Assembly: GCF_003994855.1 (NCBI RefSeq)
Contig: NZ_CP034142.1
Coordinates: 3,162,001-3,226,000 of the forward strand
Direction: 5' to 3'
From: Marinobacter sp. NP-4(2019)
GTDB lineage: Bacteria > Pseudomonadota > Gammaproteobacteria > Pseudomonadales > Oleiphilaceae
DNA: 64,000 nt
Both the position numbers and the translations under genes were made by a program. The notes under the pieces are model-generated. The model had not been told where the DNA came from. It did not search any database and saw only the letters and a list, made by a program, of their open reading frames with translations. Every line of letters begins with the position of its first letter. The stretch's first letter is position 1. Shown piece by piece: positions 41,600-51,171 of this stretch.

Positions 41600-43495
41600 T
41601 CAAACCGCTATGTCCGCCATATTGCCGTAGGTTTCCAGCCAGGACCGGCGATCCGACGCACGCTTCTTGCCCAACAGCATATCCATGCGGCTGTCGGTAT
41701 CATCGCCCTCAGCAATGGTGAGCATCACCAAGCGGCGGGTGTCTGGCGCCATGGTGGTTTCCCTCAGCTGGAGCGGGTTCATTTCGCCCAACCCCTTGAA
41801 CCGGGTCACGGAGATCTTGCCACGACGGTTCTCCGCTGCCAGCCGATCCAGAATGCCCTGTTTCTCGTGCTCATCCAGGGCATAGAAGGTCTCCTTGCCC
41901 AGATCCACCCGATACAGCGGCGGCATGGCGACAAAGACGTGCCCCGCCGTCACCAGCGGGCGGAAGTGCTTGACGAACAGGGCACACAGCAAGGTCGCGA
42001 TATGCAGCCCGTCGGAGTCCGCATCCGCGAGAATACAGATCTTGTTATAACGCAGCCCCGCAAGATCCTCCGAGCCGGGATCCACGCCGATCGCCACGGC
42101 AATATCATGAACTTCCTGAGAAGCGAGGATTTCACCCGAATCCACTTCCCAGGTGTTGAGAATCTTGCCCCGCAGCGGCATCACCGCCTGGAATTCGCGG
42201 TCCCGGGCCTGTTTGGCGGACCCACCGGCGGAGTCACCCTCCACCAGGAACAGTTCGGAACGGTTGGTGTCACTGCCAGAACAGTCGGCCAGCTTGCCAG
42301 GAAGCGCCGGGCCGGAAGTCACCTTTTTCCGGGCTACTTTCTTTGAGGCCCGCAGGCGACGCTGGGCGTTGCTGATAAACAGCTCTGCCAGGATTTCCGC
42401 CACGTCGGTGTGCTGATTCAGCCAGAGACTGAAGGCATCCTTGACCACCCCGGAAATAAACGCAGCCGCTTCCCGGGACGACAAACGTTCCTTGGTCTGC
42501 CCGGAGAACTGCGGCTCCTGCATCTTGAACGACAACACGTATGCGCAACGCTCCCAGATGTCTTCCGGAGACAGTTTGACGCCGCGGGGCAGCAGGCTGC
42601 GGAATTCACAGAACTCCCGCATGGCCTCAAGCAGACCGGTACGCAGCCCATTCACGTGGGTACCGCCCTGGGCGGTCGGAATCAGGTTCACATAGCTTTC
42701 CATCACCGCCTCGCCGCCTTCCGGCAGCCACTGTATCGCCCAGTCCACCGCTTCCTTGTTACCGGAGAAGCTGCCAGTGAACGGATCCAGCGGAATCGCT
42801 TCGATATCCGCCAGGGCCGTACGCAGGTAATCCCGTAGCCCTTCCTCGTAACACCATTCGTCTTTCTCGCCGGTCTTTTCCTGGACGAAGGTCACTGTCA
42901 GGCCGGGACACAGGACCGCCTTGGCCCTGAGGTTATGGCGCAGGCGACTGACCGAGAAATTGGGGCTGTCGAAATACTTTGAATCCGGGGTGAACTTCAG
43001 GCGGGTACCCGTGTTGCGCTTGCCCACGGTATCGATGACTGCCAGATCAGAGGCCTTCTCACCATCGGCAAAGGTCATGCGGTGTAATTGACCACCACGT
43101 TTGATGGTCACCTCCAGGTGGGTCGACAGGGCATTCACAACGGACACCCCGACCCCATGCAGGCCGCCGGAGAAGTTGTAGTTGCCCTGGGAGAACTTGC
43201 CACCAGCATGCAGACGCGTCAGGATCAGCTCAACCCCGGGAAGACCCTCCTCCTTGTGCATGTCCACCGGCATGCCACGACCATCGTCTTCAACGCTCAG
43301 GGAGCCGTCAGCGTACAACACCACGTCAATCCGGCGGGCGTGGCCAGCCAGCGCTTCGTCGACACTGTTATCAATCACTTCCTGCGCCAGATGGTTGGGG
43401 CGACTGGTGTCCGTATACATTCCCGGGCGCTTGCGAACGGGGTCCAGACCACTCAGGACTTCAATAGCGTCGGCGTTATACTGTTGCTGGCTCAT
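41600..43495 (-). CDS. parE: DNA topoisomerase IV subunit B ParE
   Basis: ParE supplies the ATPase activity of topoisomerase IV. From the ATG at 43495 it reads MSQQQYNADAIEVLSGLDPVRKRPGMY, followed by the GHKL motifs QEVIDNSVDEALAGHA, DDGRGMPVD and FSGGLHGVGVSVVNALS. The TOPRIM domain shows LFLVEGDSAGGSAKQ and ILADADSDGLHIATLL. It ends with RFKGLGEMNPLQLRETTM and the usual tail. The length is 631 residues. A TTG 11 codons upstream stays in frame, but the conserved N-terminus begins at the ATG. Its partner parC is at 33816-36110 on the same strand. Confidence 0.97.
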   Translation of the reverse strand: MSQQQYNADAIEVLSGLDPVRKRPGMYTDTSRPNHLAQEVIDNSVDEALAGHARRIDVVLYADGSLSVEDDGRGMPVDMHKEEGLPGVELILTRLHAGGKFSQGNYNFSGGLHGVGVSVVNALSTHLEVTIKRGGQLHRMTFADGEKASDLAVIDTVGKRNTGTRLKFTPDSKYFDSPNFSVSRLRHNLRAKAVLCPGLTVTFVQEKTGEKDEWCYEEGLRDYLRTALADIEAIPLDPFTGSFSGNKEAVDWAIQWLPEGGEAVMESYVNLIPTAQGGTHVNGLRTGLLEAMREFCEFRSLLPRGVKLSPEDIWERCAYVLSFKMQEPQFSGQTKERLSSREAAAFISGVVKDAFSLWLNQHTDVAEILAELFISNAQRRLRASKKVARKKVTSGPALPGKLADCSGSDTNRSELFLVEGDSAGGSAKQARDREFQAVMPLRGKILNTWEVDSGEILASQEVHDIAVAIGVDPGSEDLAGLRYNKICILADADSDGLHIATLLCALFVKHFRPLVTAGHVFVAMPPLYRVDLGKETFYALDEHEKQGILDRLAAENRRGKISVTRFKGLGEMNPLQLRETTMAPDTRRLVMLTIAEGDDTDSRMDMLLGKKRASDRRSWLETYGNMADIAV

Positions 43496-43637
43496 AGGCA
43501 GGAAGAGACTCCGCGGATTTGTTATCAAACTGGCCCATAGCTTAGGGATTCACGGAGAAAGATCAACGGTTGTTTTGTGCCCCCGTGATGAACCCCGGTG
43601 CGGGCGTGGTCGGATAGCATCGTCCGGGCGAGGAAAT

Positions 43638-44132
43638 CTAGCGTTTGCGGGTCATGGGTTCCATTCCGTTACCGGACACCCGTAAACGGTCCCAGGCATC
43701 CGGGGTAACAGCGATGACCGCACAGGGCGTGGTCAGCGCCTGGGTCACCATGTTGCCGGCGGAGGGCTGCCTGACATTGACCGCCAGCTCCAGGACACCA
43801 TCGGTGATGGTGGACGACTCCAGGGTAACCCCGTAACCACCCGTCGGTTTCTGCCCCAATCCGACCAGCACCAGGTGCTCCCGCTCAAAGTCCACTTTCG
43901 CCAGCGTGCCCAGCGCCAGGTTCTGGGCAGGCAAGCGGGACAACCGTTCAAGCTGGTTGTATCGCTCCACATAAACCACCCCGGGCGCCGTCAATCCGCA
44001 ATGGTCGGACTGGGTCACCTGGCGTGCCAGAGGGGCGCCCTGCGACGTCTCGGAACGACTGACCGTGGCAGCACACCCCGCAACCAGCAGGGCACCAACC
44101 ACCAAACCGACTCTGGCATAACGTAACTTCAA
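43638..44132 (-). CDS. PrcB-like lipoprotein
   Basis: The 164-residue protein has a lipoprotein signal with lipobox LVAGC, so Cys20 is the likely lipidated residue. The C-terminal half (LVLVGLGQKPTGGYGVTLES followed by ELAVNVRQPSAGNMVTQALTTPCAVIAV) fits the PrcB C-terminal domain family, whose founding member is the lipoprotein that stabilises the dentilisin protease of Treponema denticola. Here it overlaps by four bases the end of a large S8 protease gene, which is strong context for the same role: holding or maturing the protease at the membrane. The family match is from memory. Confidence 0.78.
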   Translation of the reverse strand: MKLRYARVGLVVGALLVAGCAATVSRSETSQGAPLARQVTQSDHCGLTAPGVVYVERYNQLERLSRLPAQNLALGTLAKVDFEREHLVLVGLGQKPTGGYGVTLESSTITDGVLELAVNVRQPSAGNMVTQALTTPCAVIAVTPDAWDRLRVSGNGMEPMTRKR

Positions 44133-46813
44133 CGATTCGTCTCCACTTGACGTACGAGCTCAGCCTCGTCATCGGCGCCGGTTTTCAGGCGATATCCTTC
44201 AAAACCATATCTGGGCACGCCCATGGCAGCAATGGTGGGGCGCCTGAAACTGGTGTTGAGTGTGACACCGGAGAGGGGCTCATCGCCAATGACGATTTTT
44301 TCAGGCAGGCCGTTGACCGGGTACTCGGCGCAGGCTTCACCGTTTTCGCAGATCAGCCCGTTGTTATCCATGTCTGTGCCGGCCGCCAGGAAATACTCAC
44401 CGGGCTCCACTTCGTCGAAGGCGAAGCGGTACTGCCCGTCCGAGGCAGTGACGACCGTTTGTGCAATGGTTTCCCGGCTATCATCGGTGCTGACCAGTAA
44501 TACATAATGTCGGCCGGCATCCAGATCTTCCGGGGAATCACCAAATTGCAGGGTGACCGGAATGGTCAGGGGGCTGGCGGTGTCACCGCCAGCATTATCG
44601 CTATATTCAATAACGATATCCGTACTGTATGTCTGGGATTGGTCAAGACCTGACGTATCCACAGAAACAATAACAGGCTCAGACGTATTTATTGCCTCCG
44701 CGTCCAGATCAATAAGCCACGGCGCCGAATCGGTGACGCTGGTAATTGAAATATTCGCATTGGAGGGAAACTTGGCGAAGGTGAATTCCTGCTCGTTTAT
44801 CACCCCATTAAACTGCAGGCTCGATGGGTTGGCCGCCAGGATGGTCGAGGTATTCCCGTCGAGCGCAGCGTCAACCGATTTAAGGGCATCGATTACTCCT
44901 GCCCCATATTCCGTCTGGTTGGGTGGAGGGCTGGTTAATTGTCCCCCGGCCAGGAAATTAAAGAAAAGATCCGGCGTCATACCTGAATCTACAGATTTCA
45001 TCAGTGCGTACACTCCCGAAACGTGGGGAGCCGCCATGGACGTACCCTGCAGTCCCGCGTACCCGGGGACAAAGACGCCGCCGTCATCCGTGCCCCAAGT
45101 GCTGATAATGACGTCTGCCACGCCATCCTGATTCGCATCACGGCTGGCATCACCGCCAGGAGCCACCAAGTCCACTGAAGGACCAATGTTAGAGTAGGAG
45201 GAGCGCTTACCCGCGCCATCTACCGCCCCGACTCCGACGACATTCTCAAAAGCGGCCGGATAAGTGGCTTCATCTGTGCCCTGGTTACCGGCCGCCGCAA
45301 CTACCAGTTTACCGGCGTCCGTCGCGCTATTGATCGCGCTCTCCAGGCTCTGACTCGGCCCCAGCCCTCCAAGGCTGAGGTTAATCACATCGATCTCGTT
45401 GCGGGTCGCGGCCCAGTTGATGGCATCAATCAGATCCGCCGCGTTACCTTCGCCACCTTCGCCTAGCACCCGAACCGGCAAGATGCGCGACAGGGGGGCT
45501 ACGCCAATCACACCGTCGGTATTATCGACCGCACCGGCAATCCCGGCCACATGAGTGCCATGAAAGCTGCTGCTCTGGGCCTTGCCGTCACCGGGGTCCG
45601 CCGGGTTGGCATCCCGACCATTCTGATCCCCCCACCGACTATCGATATCCAGCTCAGCGGACACGTAATCCATGATCTGGCCCGGGACAAAATCCAGATT
45701 GCCGACAATATCCGGATGCCACGTACCAGTGTCCGATGGTGTGTTTCGGAACAATCCGGTATCCATCACCGCAATGCCGACGCCCTGCCCTCCTTCGGGG
45801 GCCGCCTGCCAGGCCAGGGGCAACTGGATCAACGGATAGTTCCATTGCCGGGAATACAGCGGATCGTCATCTGGCTTGATCTGTTGGGCCGTGTAGATGT
45901 AGTTCGGCTCGGCAACTTCCACATCCGCGCGTGCTCCCAACTGCTGAATCCAGCTCAGGGTTTCTGTCCGCAGGTGCTCAGGCGTTTGAGCCGACAACGC
46001 TGTAACTGGTTGCCCCGCGCTCCGGCGCACCCGCCATGAATGACCACCCAGGTGACGCGCCTCGGCTGCTGACATCGCCTGTGCAACGGCGAGACCATCC
46101 TGCCCTGCGACAGTTTCGGGCTTGAAGGTAACCACCGCTTCATCAACCAGAAAATCCGGTTCAGCATAGCGGGTATTCATCACACTGGCAGAGCTCTCAC
46201 TGGCCAGCGTCAGTACATACCGAAAAGGAGCACCGCCAGAGGTGCTCAGTTCAATAAAATAGGCGCCTTCTTCAAAGCCATCCCCCATCACCGCGATTAT
46301 CGGGAGGGAGCCGGTAGATTCACTAAGAATGAGAACCTCTTGGCCGGTATCCGCATCCACAATCTTCAAGGTTCGCTGTGGAGGCAAAGTTCCTACCGGG
46401 AAATACGAGTCAGGTGACTCGAAGACCTGGAAATTGATCCGGTCCCCTTCAGAGAGTTCGGCAGCGTATATATCGACACGGTCAGCAAAATACTCAAAAC
46501 TATCCGCAGTATTGGTGTTATAGGTGCCACGAGACGAGCTCAGGTAGCCGCCCACCACTGCACTGTTGGGAAGTGCCTGGGAGGTATTTCTGGAATCGTT
46601 ATCTCCGGCCAGGCCCACCCGGATATCGTCTGCGGTATCCAGATCCACCCTGGTCCGGCTCTCCATGGAAATAGTCCCAGACAGATCCGCTTCCACTTCA
46701 CCGGAAAGACTGCCACCGCCGCCACCACCACAACCGGATAACAAGCCGGCTATGAGTAAACCACCGAATCCCAATCGCTCTGTCAACACCTGCACCCACC
46801 AGACTCCTGTCAT
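44129..46813 (-). CDS. Large S8 (subtilisin-like) serine protease lipoprotein
   Basis: The 894-residue protein has a signal peptide ending in LLSGC, so Cys28 is probably lipidated, followed by a run of glycines as a spacer. An N-terminal region of about 190 residues resembles a pre-peptidase beta-sandwich and is followed by an inhibitor-like propeptide (DEAVVTFKPETVAG). The catalytic domain has Asp351 (AVMDTGLFR), His418 (FHGTHVAGI), VVAAAGNQGT with the oxyanion Asn, and Ser592 (GTSMAAPHVSG). The C-terminal 250 residues hold an Ig-like domain and a carboxypeptidase-regulatory-like fold (DGQYRFAFDEVEPGEYFLAAGTD). A TTG at 46846 is an alternative start. It overlaps the PrcB-like gene by four bases. 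Confidence 0.92.
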   Translation of the reverse strand: MTGVWWVQVLTERLGFGGLLIAGLLSGCGGGGGGSLSGEVEADLSGTISMESRTRVDLDTADDIRVGLAGDNDSRNTSQALPNSAVVGGYLSSSRGTYNTNTADSFEYFADRVDIYAAELSEGDRINFQVFESPDSYFPVGTLPPQRTLKIVDADTGQEVLILSESTGSLPIIAVMGDGFEEGAYFIELSTSGGAPFRYVLTLASESSASVMNTRYAEPDFLVDEAVVTFKPETVAGQDGLAVAQAMSAAEARHLGGHSWRVRRSAGQPVTALSAQTPEHLRTETLSWIQQLGARADVEVAEPNYIYTAQQIKPDDDPLYSRQWNYPLIQLPLAWQAAPEGGQGVGIAVMDTGLFRNTPSDTGTWHPDIVGNLDFVPGQIMDYVSAELDIDSRWGDQNGRDANPADPGDGKAQSSSFHGTHVAGIAGAVDNTDGVIGVAPLSRILPVRVLGEGGEGNAADLIDAINWAATRNEIDVINLSLGGLGPSQSLESAINSATDAGKLVVAAAGNQGTDEATYPAAFENVVGVGAVDGAGKRSSYSNIGPSVDLVAPGGDASRDANQDGVADVIISTWGTDDGGVFVPGYAGLQGTSMAAPHVSGVYALMKSVDSGMTPDLFFNFLAGGQLTSPPPNQTEYGAGVIDALKSVDAALDGNTSTILAANPSSLQFNGVINEQEFTFAKFPSNANISITSVTDSAPWLIDLDAEAINTSEPVIVSVDTSGLDQSQTYSTDIVIEYSDNAGGDTASPLTIPVTLQFGDSPEDLDAGRHYVLLVSTDDSRETIAQTVVTASDGQYRFAFDEVEPGEYFLAAGTDMDNNGLICENGEACAEYPVNGLPEKIVIGDEPLSGVTLNTSFRRPTIAAMGVPRYGFEGYRLKTGADDEAELVRQVETNR

Positions 46814-46909
46814 TGATACGTGTTTTGTCTTAAAAGGATAGAGCAAAGTGCCCCGGTTATCTGACGATTTCTGTTGTAATTACGTTCCCGAACGATACCC
46901 GGATGCAAA

Positions 46910-46941
46910 AAACCGCCGGCAGGTCAGCCCACCGGCGGTTT
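46910..46941 (-). terminator. Intrinsic terminator after the second TRAP operon
   Basis: A perfect 10-bp stem (46910-46919 with 46932-46941) is followed on the minus strand by a U-rich run, from the A tract at 46907-46912. It lies 22 bases beyond the permease stop and should separate the TRAP genes from the S8 protease gene that begins about 100 bases later on the same strand. Confidence 0.85.
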
Positions 46942-46963
46942 CTGGCGTCCTTTTACACCCGGC

Positions 46964-49014
46964 TTACAGGGCGTAGAACAACATCGGCACGAAGGCTGAT
47001 ATCAGCAGGGTCGGCACCATGACCGCCAAGGGCAGCAACAGACGCTCGTAACGGTGCCAGAAAGAACCGGTACGCTCGGCCGCCAGCACTTCGGTTTCCC
47101 CCACGACCTGACGGGTCAGCAGGTGATTCAGCGCCACCGGTGGGCTGAGATAGCCCAGTTCGAATGCCACCAGACAGACGATCCAGAAGTGCAACGGATC
47201 GATTCCCAGCTGGATGGCTGGCTGCGCAATGGTTGCCGACACCAGGACGACCGCGCCGAATGGATCCATCACCATGCCGATAACGGTCAGCATGATCACA
47301 ATCACCAACATGGCGAGCCACGGACTGGTGAGGTCCTCCGGGAACAGTGCGTGGACAATGTCAGACCGCTCCAGAATCCCCCCCAGACAGATGGAGAAAC
47401 CAATCAGCGCCAACAGCGCCCCGATATGAACGGCCGCATCACTGGCTGCCGCCGTGCTGCGGCTCCAGAACGCCTGGGAGCGGCTTTGACCGTCGTCCCT
47501 GCTGTCTTTACTGGCATCCAGATAGACCAGAGCCAGAATCACCAGCGGCATGATCATCGGGGCACTGTACTCATTGAAGCCCAGTCCCAGAATAATCCAG
47601 ATGGCCAGAACCACACCAACAGCCACCGCCGCATAAGGAGCCAGCGGCCGGAATTCCTTCAATGCTTCCCGGAAAGCACCCGGTGCAGGACGTGGCTTCC
47701 AGTTGCCCTGGGTCTTGCACACAATTATGGAGAACAATGTGGCCGACATTATGAACACCCAGAAGCCCCAGCCATACATCTCGGTTGTTGTGACTTCCTT
47801 GTTCAGGGCAGCGACCACGACAATCAGCAGGCACGGATTCAGCACCACACCCAGGCTGCCTGACATGGCGGTTGTCGCCAGAGACAGCTGACGCCCCGCA
47901 CCCGAACGGCGCAGCTCATCGTAGACCACACCACCCACGGCAAGGATGAAGATACCAGAGGCCCCGGTAAACGCTGTGGGGAACGCCGTGGCAAAGATCA
48001 TCACAGACGCCAGCAGGGGCGCAGGCAGATGGAACGGTTTGATGATGTTCAGCAGCAGTTCCGGAATGCGCGTCTGCTTCAGTGCCATACCCACCAACAC
48101 GTACAGACCGATGTTGATGAACATGGAGGACAGGTTGGTCATCATCCCGAAGTAAATGGCCAGACCAGAAGAATACCCGTCGACAAAGAAGAAGTAGCTC
48201 ATCGCGATCAGGCCCATCGCGCAATAAAGCGGCAACACCAGGCCAGAGGACGCTTTCAGGCTGCCTGCTTTCATCCGTTCCGGGATATTGATAAAGCGTA
48301 CCAGGTTGATCACCATGAACAGCCCGAAAACAGCAGCCCAGGCATTCTGGAGGGTAATATTATCCTCCGATCCTGGTGAGGTCTCCAACTTCCCGACGTA
48401 GGACAGCAGGGAAAAAACCATCAACCCGTTGACCGCCAGCTGAACGCCCTGACTCAAACGCCATTCCGCCCGGTTGCGGGGCAGTCTTAACGCAATGTGA
48501 TCGGCATCCAGCGCGGAAATCGCGGCGGCCATCGCAAACATCGCGATAAACAGAAATTTGGTCAGTTCGATGTTGTCCAGCAGGAACGAGGCAAACCCCT
48601 GCTCCACCGTCTTGAAAACCGACAGGGCCGGCGTGGCGTTCTTCTGGTTCTCCGCGTACATCTGGTACTTCTGCTCGCAAAGCGCCAGGTTCCGCTCCAG
48701 GGACTCCCTGATGGAAGCTTCGTTCGGCGGGGAGCTGAACAAATCGTCGGGATCGGGCTCGTAGGCATCCATCCGCTTCTGCACCTCGGCCTCGACATCC
48801 ATCGTTCTGTCGCACGTGGGTTCAGTCGCATCCGGATTAAGCAGATAGTAATTCGGCCAGGTCTGTTCCCCACCCAGAGCATTCTGGAGTGGAGGGAATT
48901 CCCCATGCCGAGAAGAAGTGTAAAAATCAGGAGCAGCAAGAGTATGACCCCGTGCAAACGATGCACGGGGTAAAGGGTCTTGGCACCAGCTGTCGATATC
49001 GCTTGCCAGTTCAT
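46964..49014 (-). pseudogene. TRAP transporter large fused permease, frameshifted near its 5' end
   Basis: Most of the gene is an open frame with about 14 membrane helices. It includes MFAMAAAISALDADHIALRLPR, TAFPTAFTGASGIFILAVGGVVYDELRRSG, SLGVVLNPCLLIVVVAALNKEVTTTEMYGWG and LGYLSPPVALNHLLTRQVVGETEV. The natural N-terminus lies in another frame: ATG at 49014 reads MNWQAISTAGAKTLYPVHRL, then a membrane helix ILLLLLIFTLLLGMG and NSLHSRMLWVG. The two frames meet at the C4 run 48868-48871 (G4 on the coding strand). One added G gives WVG-EQTWPNYYLLNPDATEPTC without a break. The in-frame extension to 49060 overlaps the upstream gene and has no helix. Either a real mutation or an assembly error explains this. 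Confidence 0.82.
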
Positions 49015-49035
49015 GAGGGATCTGCCCTGAAGTTA

Positions 49036-50046
49036 TTATTCGCGATCGCTTGCAGTGCATTCGGATGCTGAGGGATTGCTCGCGCAGCGGATCTTGCTGA
49101 GCAGGCTCATCATCTTCGGATGGTAAACCTTCTCCGCACCGTGGCTACCGTCACGGAGCTGGAGACGGTTTTCACGGAACATCTCCTGATAACCCTCAAT
49201 ATCGCTGTCCGGGATGCGAATCCATTTCTCCTCTGGGATGGCCTCTTCCTGGCTGCTGATCAGGTCCATGGCCTGACCATACATACCCCAGGCTACTTCA
49301 CGGGATTTCTGAGCCGTTTCATCATCCAGAACACCTTCCCGGGCAATGACCTGGATGGTGAGCTGGGCCAGCGGGTAATCAACGATGCCGCCGTCTTCCC
49401 CGATACCCTTGTAAAGTTCCAGCGCCTCGTACGCGAAGGCAGGCGCATATGCGGTATCAACAGAACCGTTGTTGAACTTGCCGGCAAAGTTGGTGATATC
49501 AGACGGGACGACAGTGGCTTTCACGTGATTAACCATGTGGATGGCGTCCTTCTGGTAATCCAGGGTCGCCATACGCTTGCCGGCTAATTCACCCGCAGTA
49601 TCAATACTGCGATCATTCACGAAAAGGTAACCGGCCCCGGCAGGCACAATGCCCAGCACTTCGTAGCCGTTCGACTTCATCAGCGGGGCGGCCTTGGGGG
49701 TTGCCAGAGTTGCCAGCACGGTCTTCAAATCATCGTAAGTCGGAATTGCACCAACCGCGCTGAGACTCCCGGTGAACTTGTTGAATGGGCGGGTTCGAAG
49801 GTCCGTGGCCGCGACCGCATCACACTGGCCAGAGTTGAAGTCACCCACCGCAACGCCTTCGTCGGTGTATGGCTTGAGTTCGAAATCAACGCCATGAGCT
49901 TTCATCTCAAGGGCGTAATCCTTGACCATGTTGAACATGTCACCATTGGCACCGATAACATCAAACACACACATCTTGATTGGTTCGGCTGAAGCAAATG
50001 GTGCAGCAGCGACGAGAGACAAGGCAGCAAGGGATTTGCGGATCAT
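49036..50046 (-). CDS. TRAP-associated putative solute-binding protein (DUF6091-like)
   Basis: The 336-residue protein opens with a signal peptide (MIRKSLAALSLVAAAPFASA) and then EPIKMCVFDVIGANGDMFNMV, followed by DFELKPYTDEGVAVGDFNSGQCDAVAATDLRTR. This pattern is that of the periplasmic receptors that accompany large fused TRAP permeases and TatT lipoproteins. Two Cys near the C-terminus (RCASNPSASEC) may form a disulfide. The start at 50046 follows CGGAGGT by six bases, so the longer frame from 50064 is rejected. It lies 21 bases before the natural start of the permease and 63 bases after the lipoprotein gene. Confidence 0.85.
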   Translation of the reverse strand: MIRKSLAALSLVAAAPFASAEPIKMCVFDVIGANGDMFNMVKDYALEMKAHGVDFELKPYTDEGVAVGDFNSGQCDAVAATDLRTRPFNKFTGSLSAVGAIPTYDDLKTVLATLATPKAAPLMKSNGYEVLGIVPAGAGYLFVNDRSIDTAGELAGKRMATLDYQKDAIHMVNHVKATVVPSDITNFAGKFNNGSVDTAYAPAFAYEALELYKGIGEDGGIVDYPLAQLTIQVIAREGVLDDETAQKSREVAWGMYGQAMDLISSQEEAIPEEKWIRIPDSDIEGYQEMFRENRLQLRDGSHGAEKVYHPKMMSLLSKIRCASNPSASECTASDRE

Positions 50047-50109
50047 AACTGACCTCCGGGTCATTCTTGTGTTTGTAAGGGATTGCGTTGACAGGGGTTG
50101 GATGCCTGC

Positions 50110-51171
50110 TTATAGCAGGTCATCCAGGTCCATGGTTTCAACTTCTTCTTCGCGTTCCGGACTCATCTTGCCGAAATGGCGTCGCGGTGTCCGATAACCG
50201 TAATTGGCGGTCCAGTGCTTATCGGAAGAGAACTGGATGACGTCGCGGGCAACTTCATCTAACAACCGATAGTCATCGTTGACCTCGATGGTGTTATCAG
50301 CTTCCGCAAAACGTGCAATCAGGTCCTCAAGCACTTCCGGCTTACCAAAGGTTTCCGCAGCCACCGCTTCCAGTGCCATGGATACCCGGAAACCAGCGTC
50401 AACAGAGAGCTTCGAGCTGTTTTCAAGAACCTCCCATGGATCCGGAGACAGCGCCGGGCGGGTATCCGGCAACAGCAACCAGACCAGACTGCGCACTGCA
50501 TTAGGCAATCCGCCCCACTTCTCGTTATCCAGACAGGTTGCGGCACGTTCGGCCTGTGGCGCGATATTGCGGGGAACGCCCGCCATAGCGCCAGAGTTGG
50601 CATCATTAACAATCGCCTGCATACCCGTCAGAAGCCCGACCATGAAGGTCAGTTCGTCCTGATCTTCAAACAGGAACGGGCACTCCAGTTCTTCAGCGCC
50701 GGGATCGAAATCGTAAGCGGCCATGGCCCGCTGGAAGGCAATATAACGGCGCTTGGCGGTTTCCGCGTTCAGACGTTTCGCCCTCTCACGGGCATCCTTT
50801 GCAGCAGGCACATTGCCGGCGTAATCGTGGCGCAGGTACTCCAGCTCGGCCTCCCAGGCACGGTACTCCGAACAGTTACCCGCAAGCAGCATCAACAGAG
50901 AACCGGTGCTGTCCGGCGCTGAGGTGACTCGAGAGAAGGAATACAGCAAGGGATCAATGCCCTCACCCAGCGCACAGGCCATTTCAGGGTCAGACATTTG
51001 CAATACATAAGGAGTTGCCTCCCCTTCGGAATAGCTGGAGAGCACCACGCCAGTAGTGGAATAAATCGGATTTGCCGAGCAGCCAGCCAGCAAGGCCAGA
51101 GCGGCCAGAGTCAGAAGCTTGTTGCGCATGGCGACCATGCAGCCAAGGGGTTTAACCAGAGATGAGATCAT
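50110..51171 (-). CDS. TatT-like TRAP-associated lipoprotein
   Basis: The 353-residue protein has a lipoprotein signal (LLTLAALALLAGCSANP), so it is probably an outer- or inner-membrane lipoprotein. The rest is almost entirely helical, with stretches such as LLYSFSRVTSAPDSTGSLLML and KDARERAKRLNAETAKRRYIAF. I place it with the TatT (Tp0956-like) trimeric TPR-type lipoproteins that associate with TRAP receptors, mainly from the gene order lipoprotein-receptor-fused permease. The first ATG at 51171 has an AGGG site seven bases ahead. An internal start at 51129 would give a more standard signal peptide. TATAAA at 51202-51197 is a possible -10. Confidence 0.68.
   Translation of the reverse strand: MISSLVKPLGCMVAMRNKLLTLAALALLAGCSANPIYSTTGVVLSSYSEGEATPYVLQMSDPEMACALGEGIDPLLYSFSRVTSAPDSTGSLLMLLAGNCSEYRAWEAELEYLRHDYAGNVPAAKDARERAKRLNAETAKRRYIAFQRAMAAYDFDPGAEELECPFLFEDQDELTFMVGLLTGMQAIVNDANSGAMAGVPRNIAPQAERAATCLDNEKWGGLPNAVRSLVWLLLPDTRPALSPDPWEVLENSSKLSVDAGFRVSMALEAVAAETFGKPEVLEDLIARFAEADNTIEVNDDYRLLDEVARDVIQFSSDKHWTANYGYRTPRRHFGKMSPEREEEVETMDLDDLL

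Noticed and set aside
48872..49060. In-frame upstream start of the TRAP permease giving a 698-residue product
   Set aside because: It overlaps the receptor gene, contains no membrane helix and has no ribosome site. The natural N-terminus is visible in another frame from 49014.
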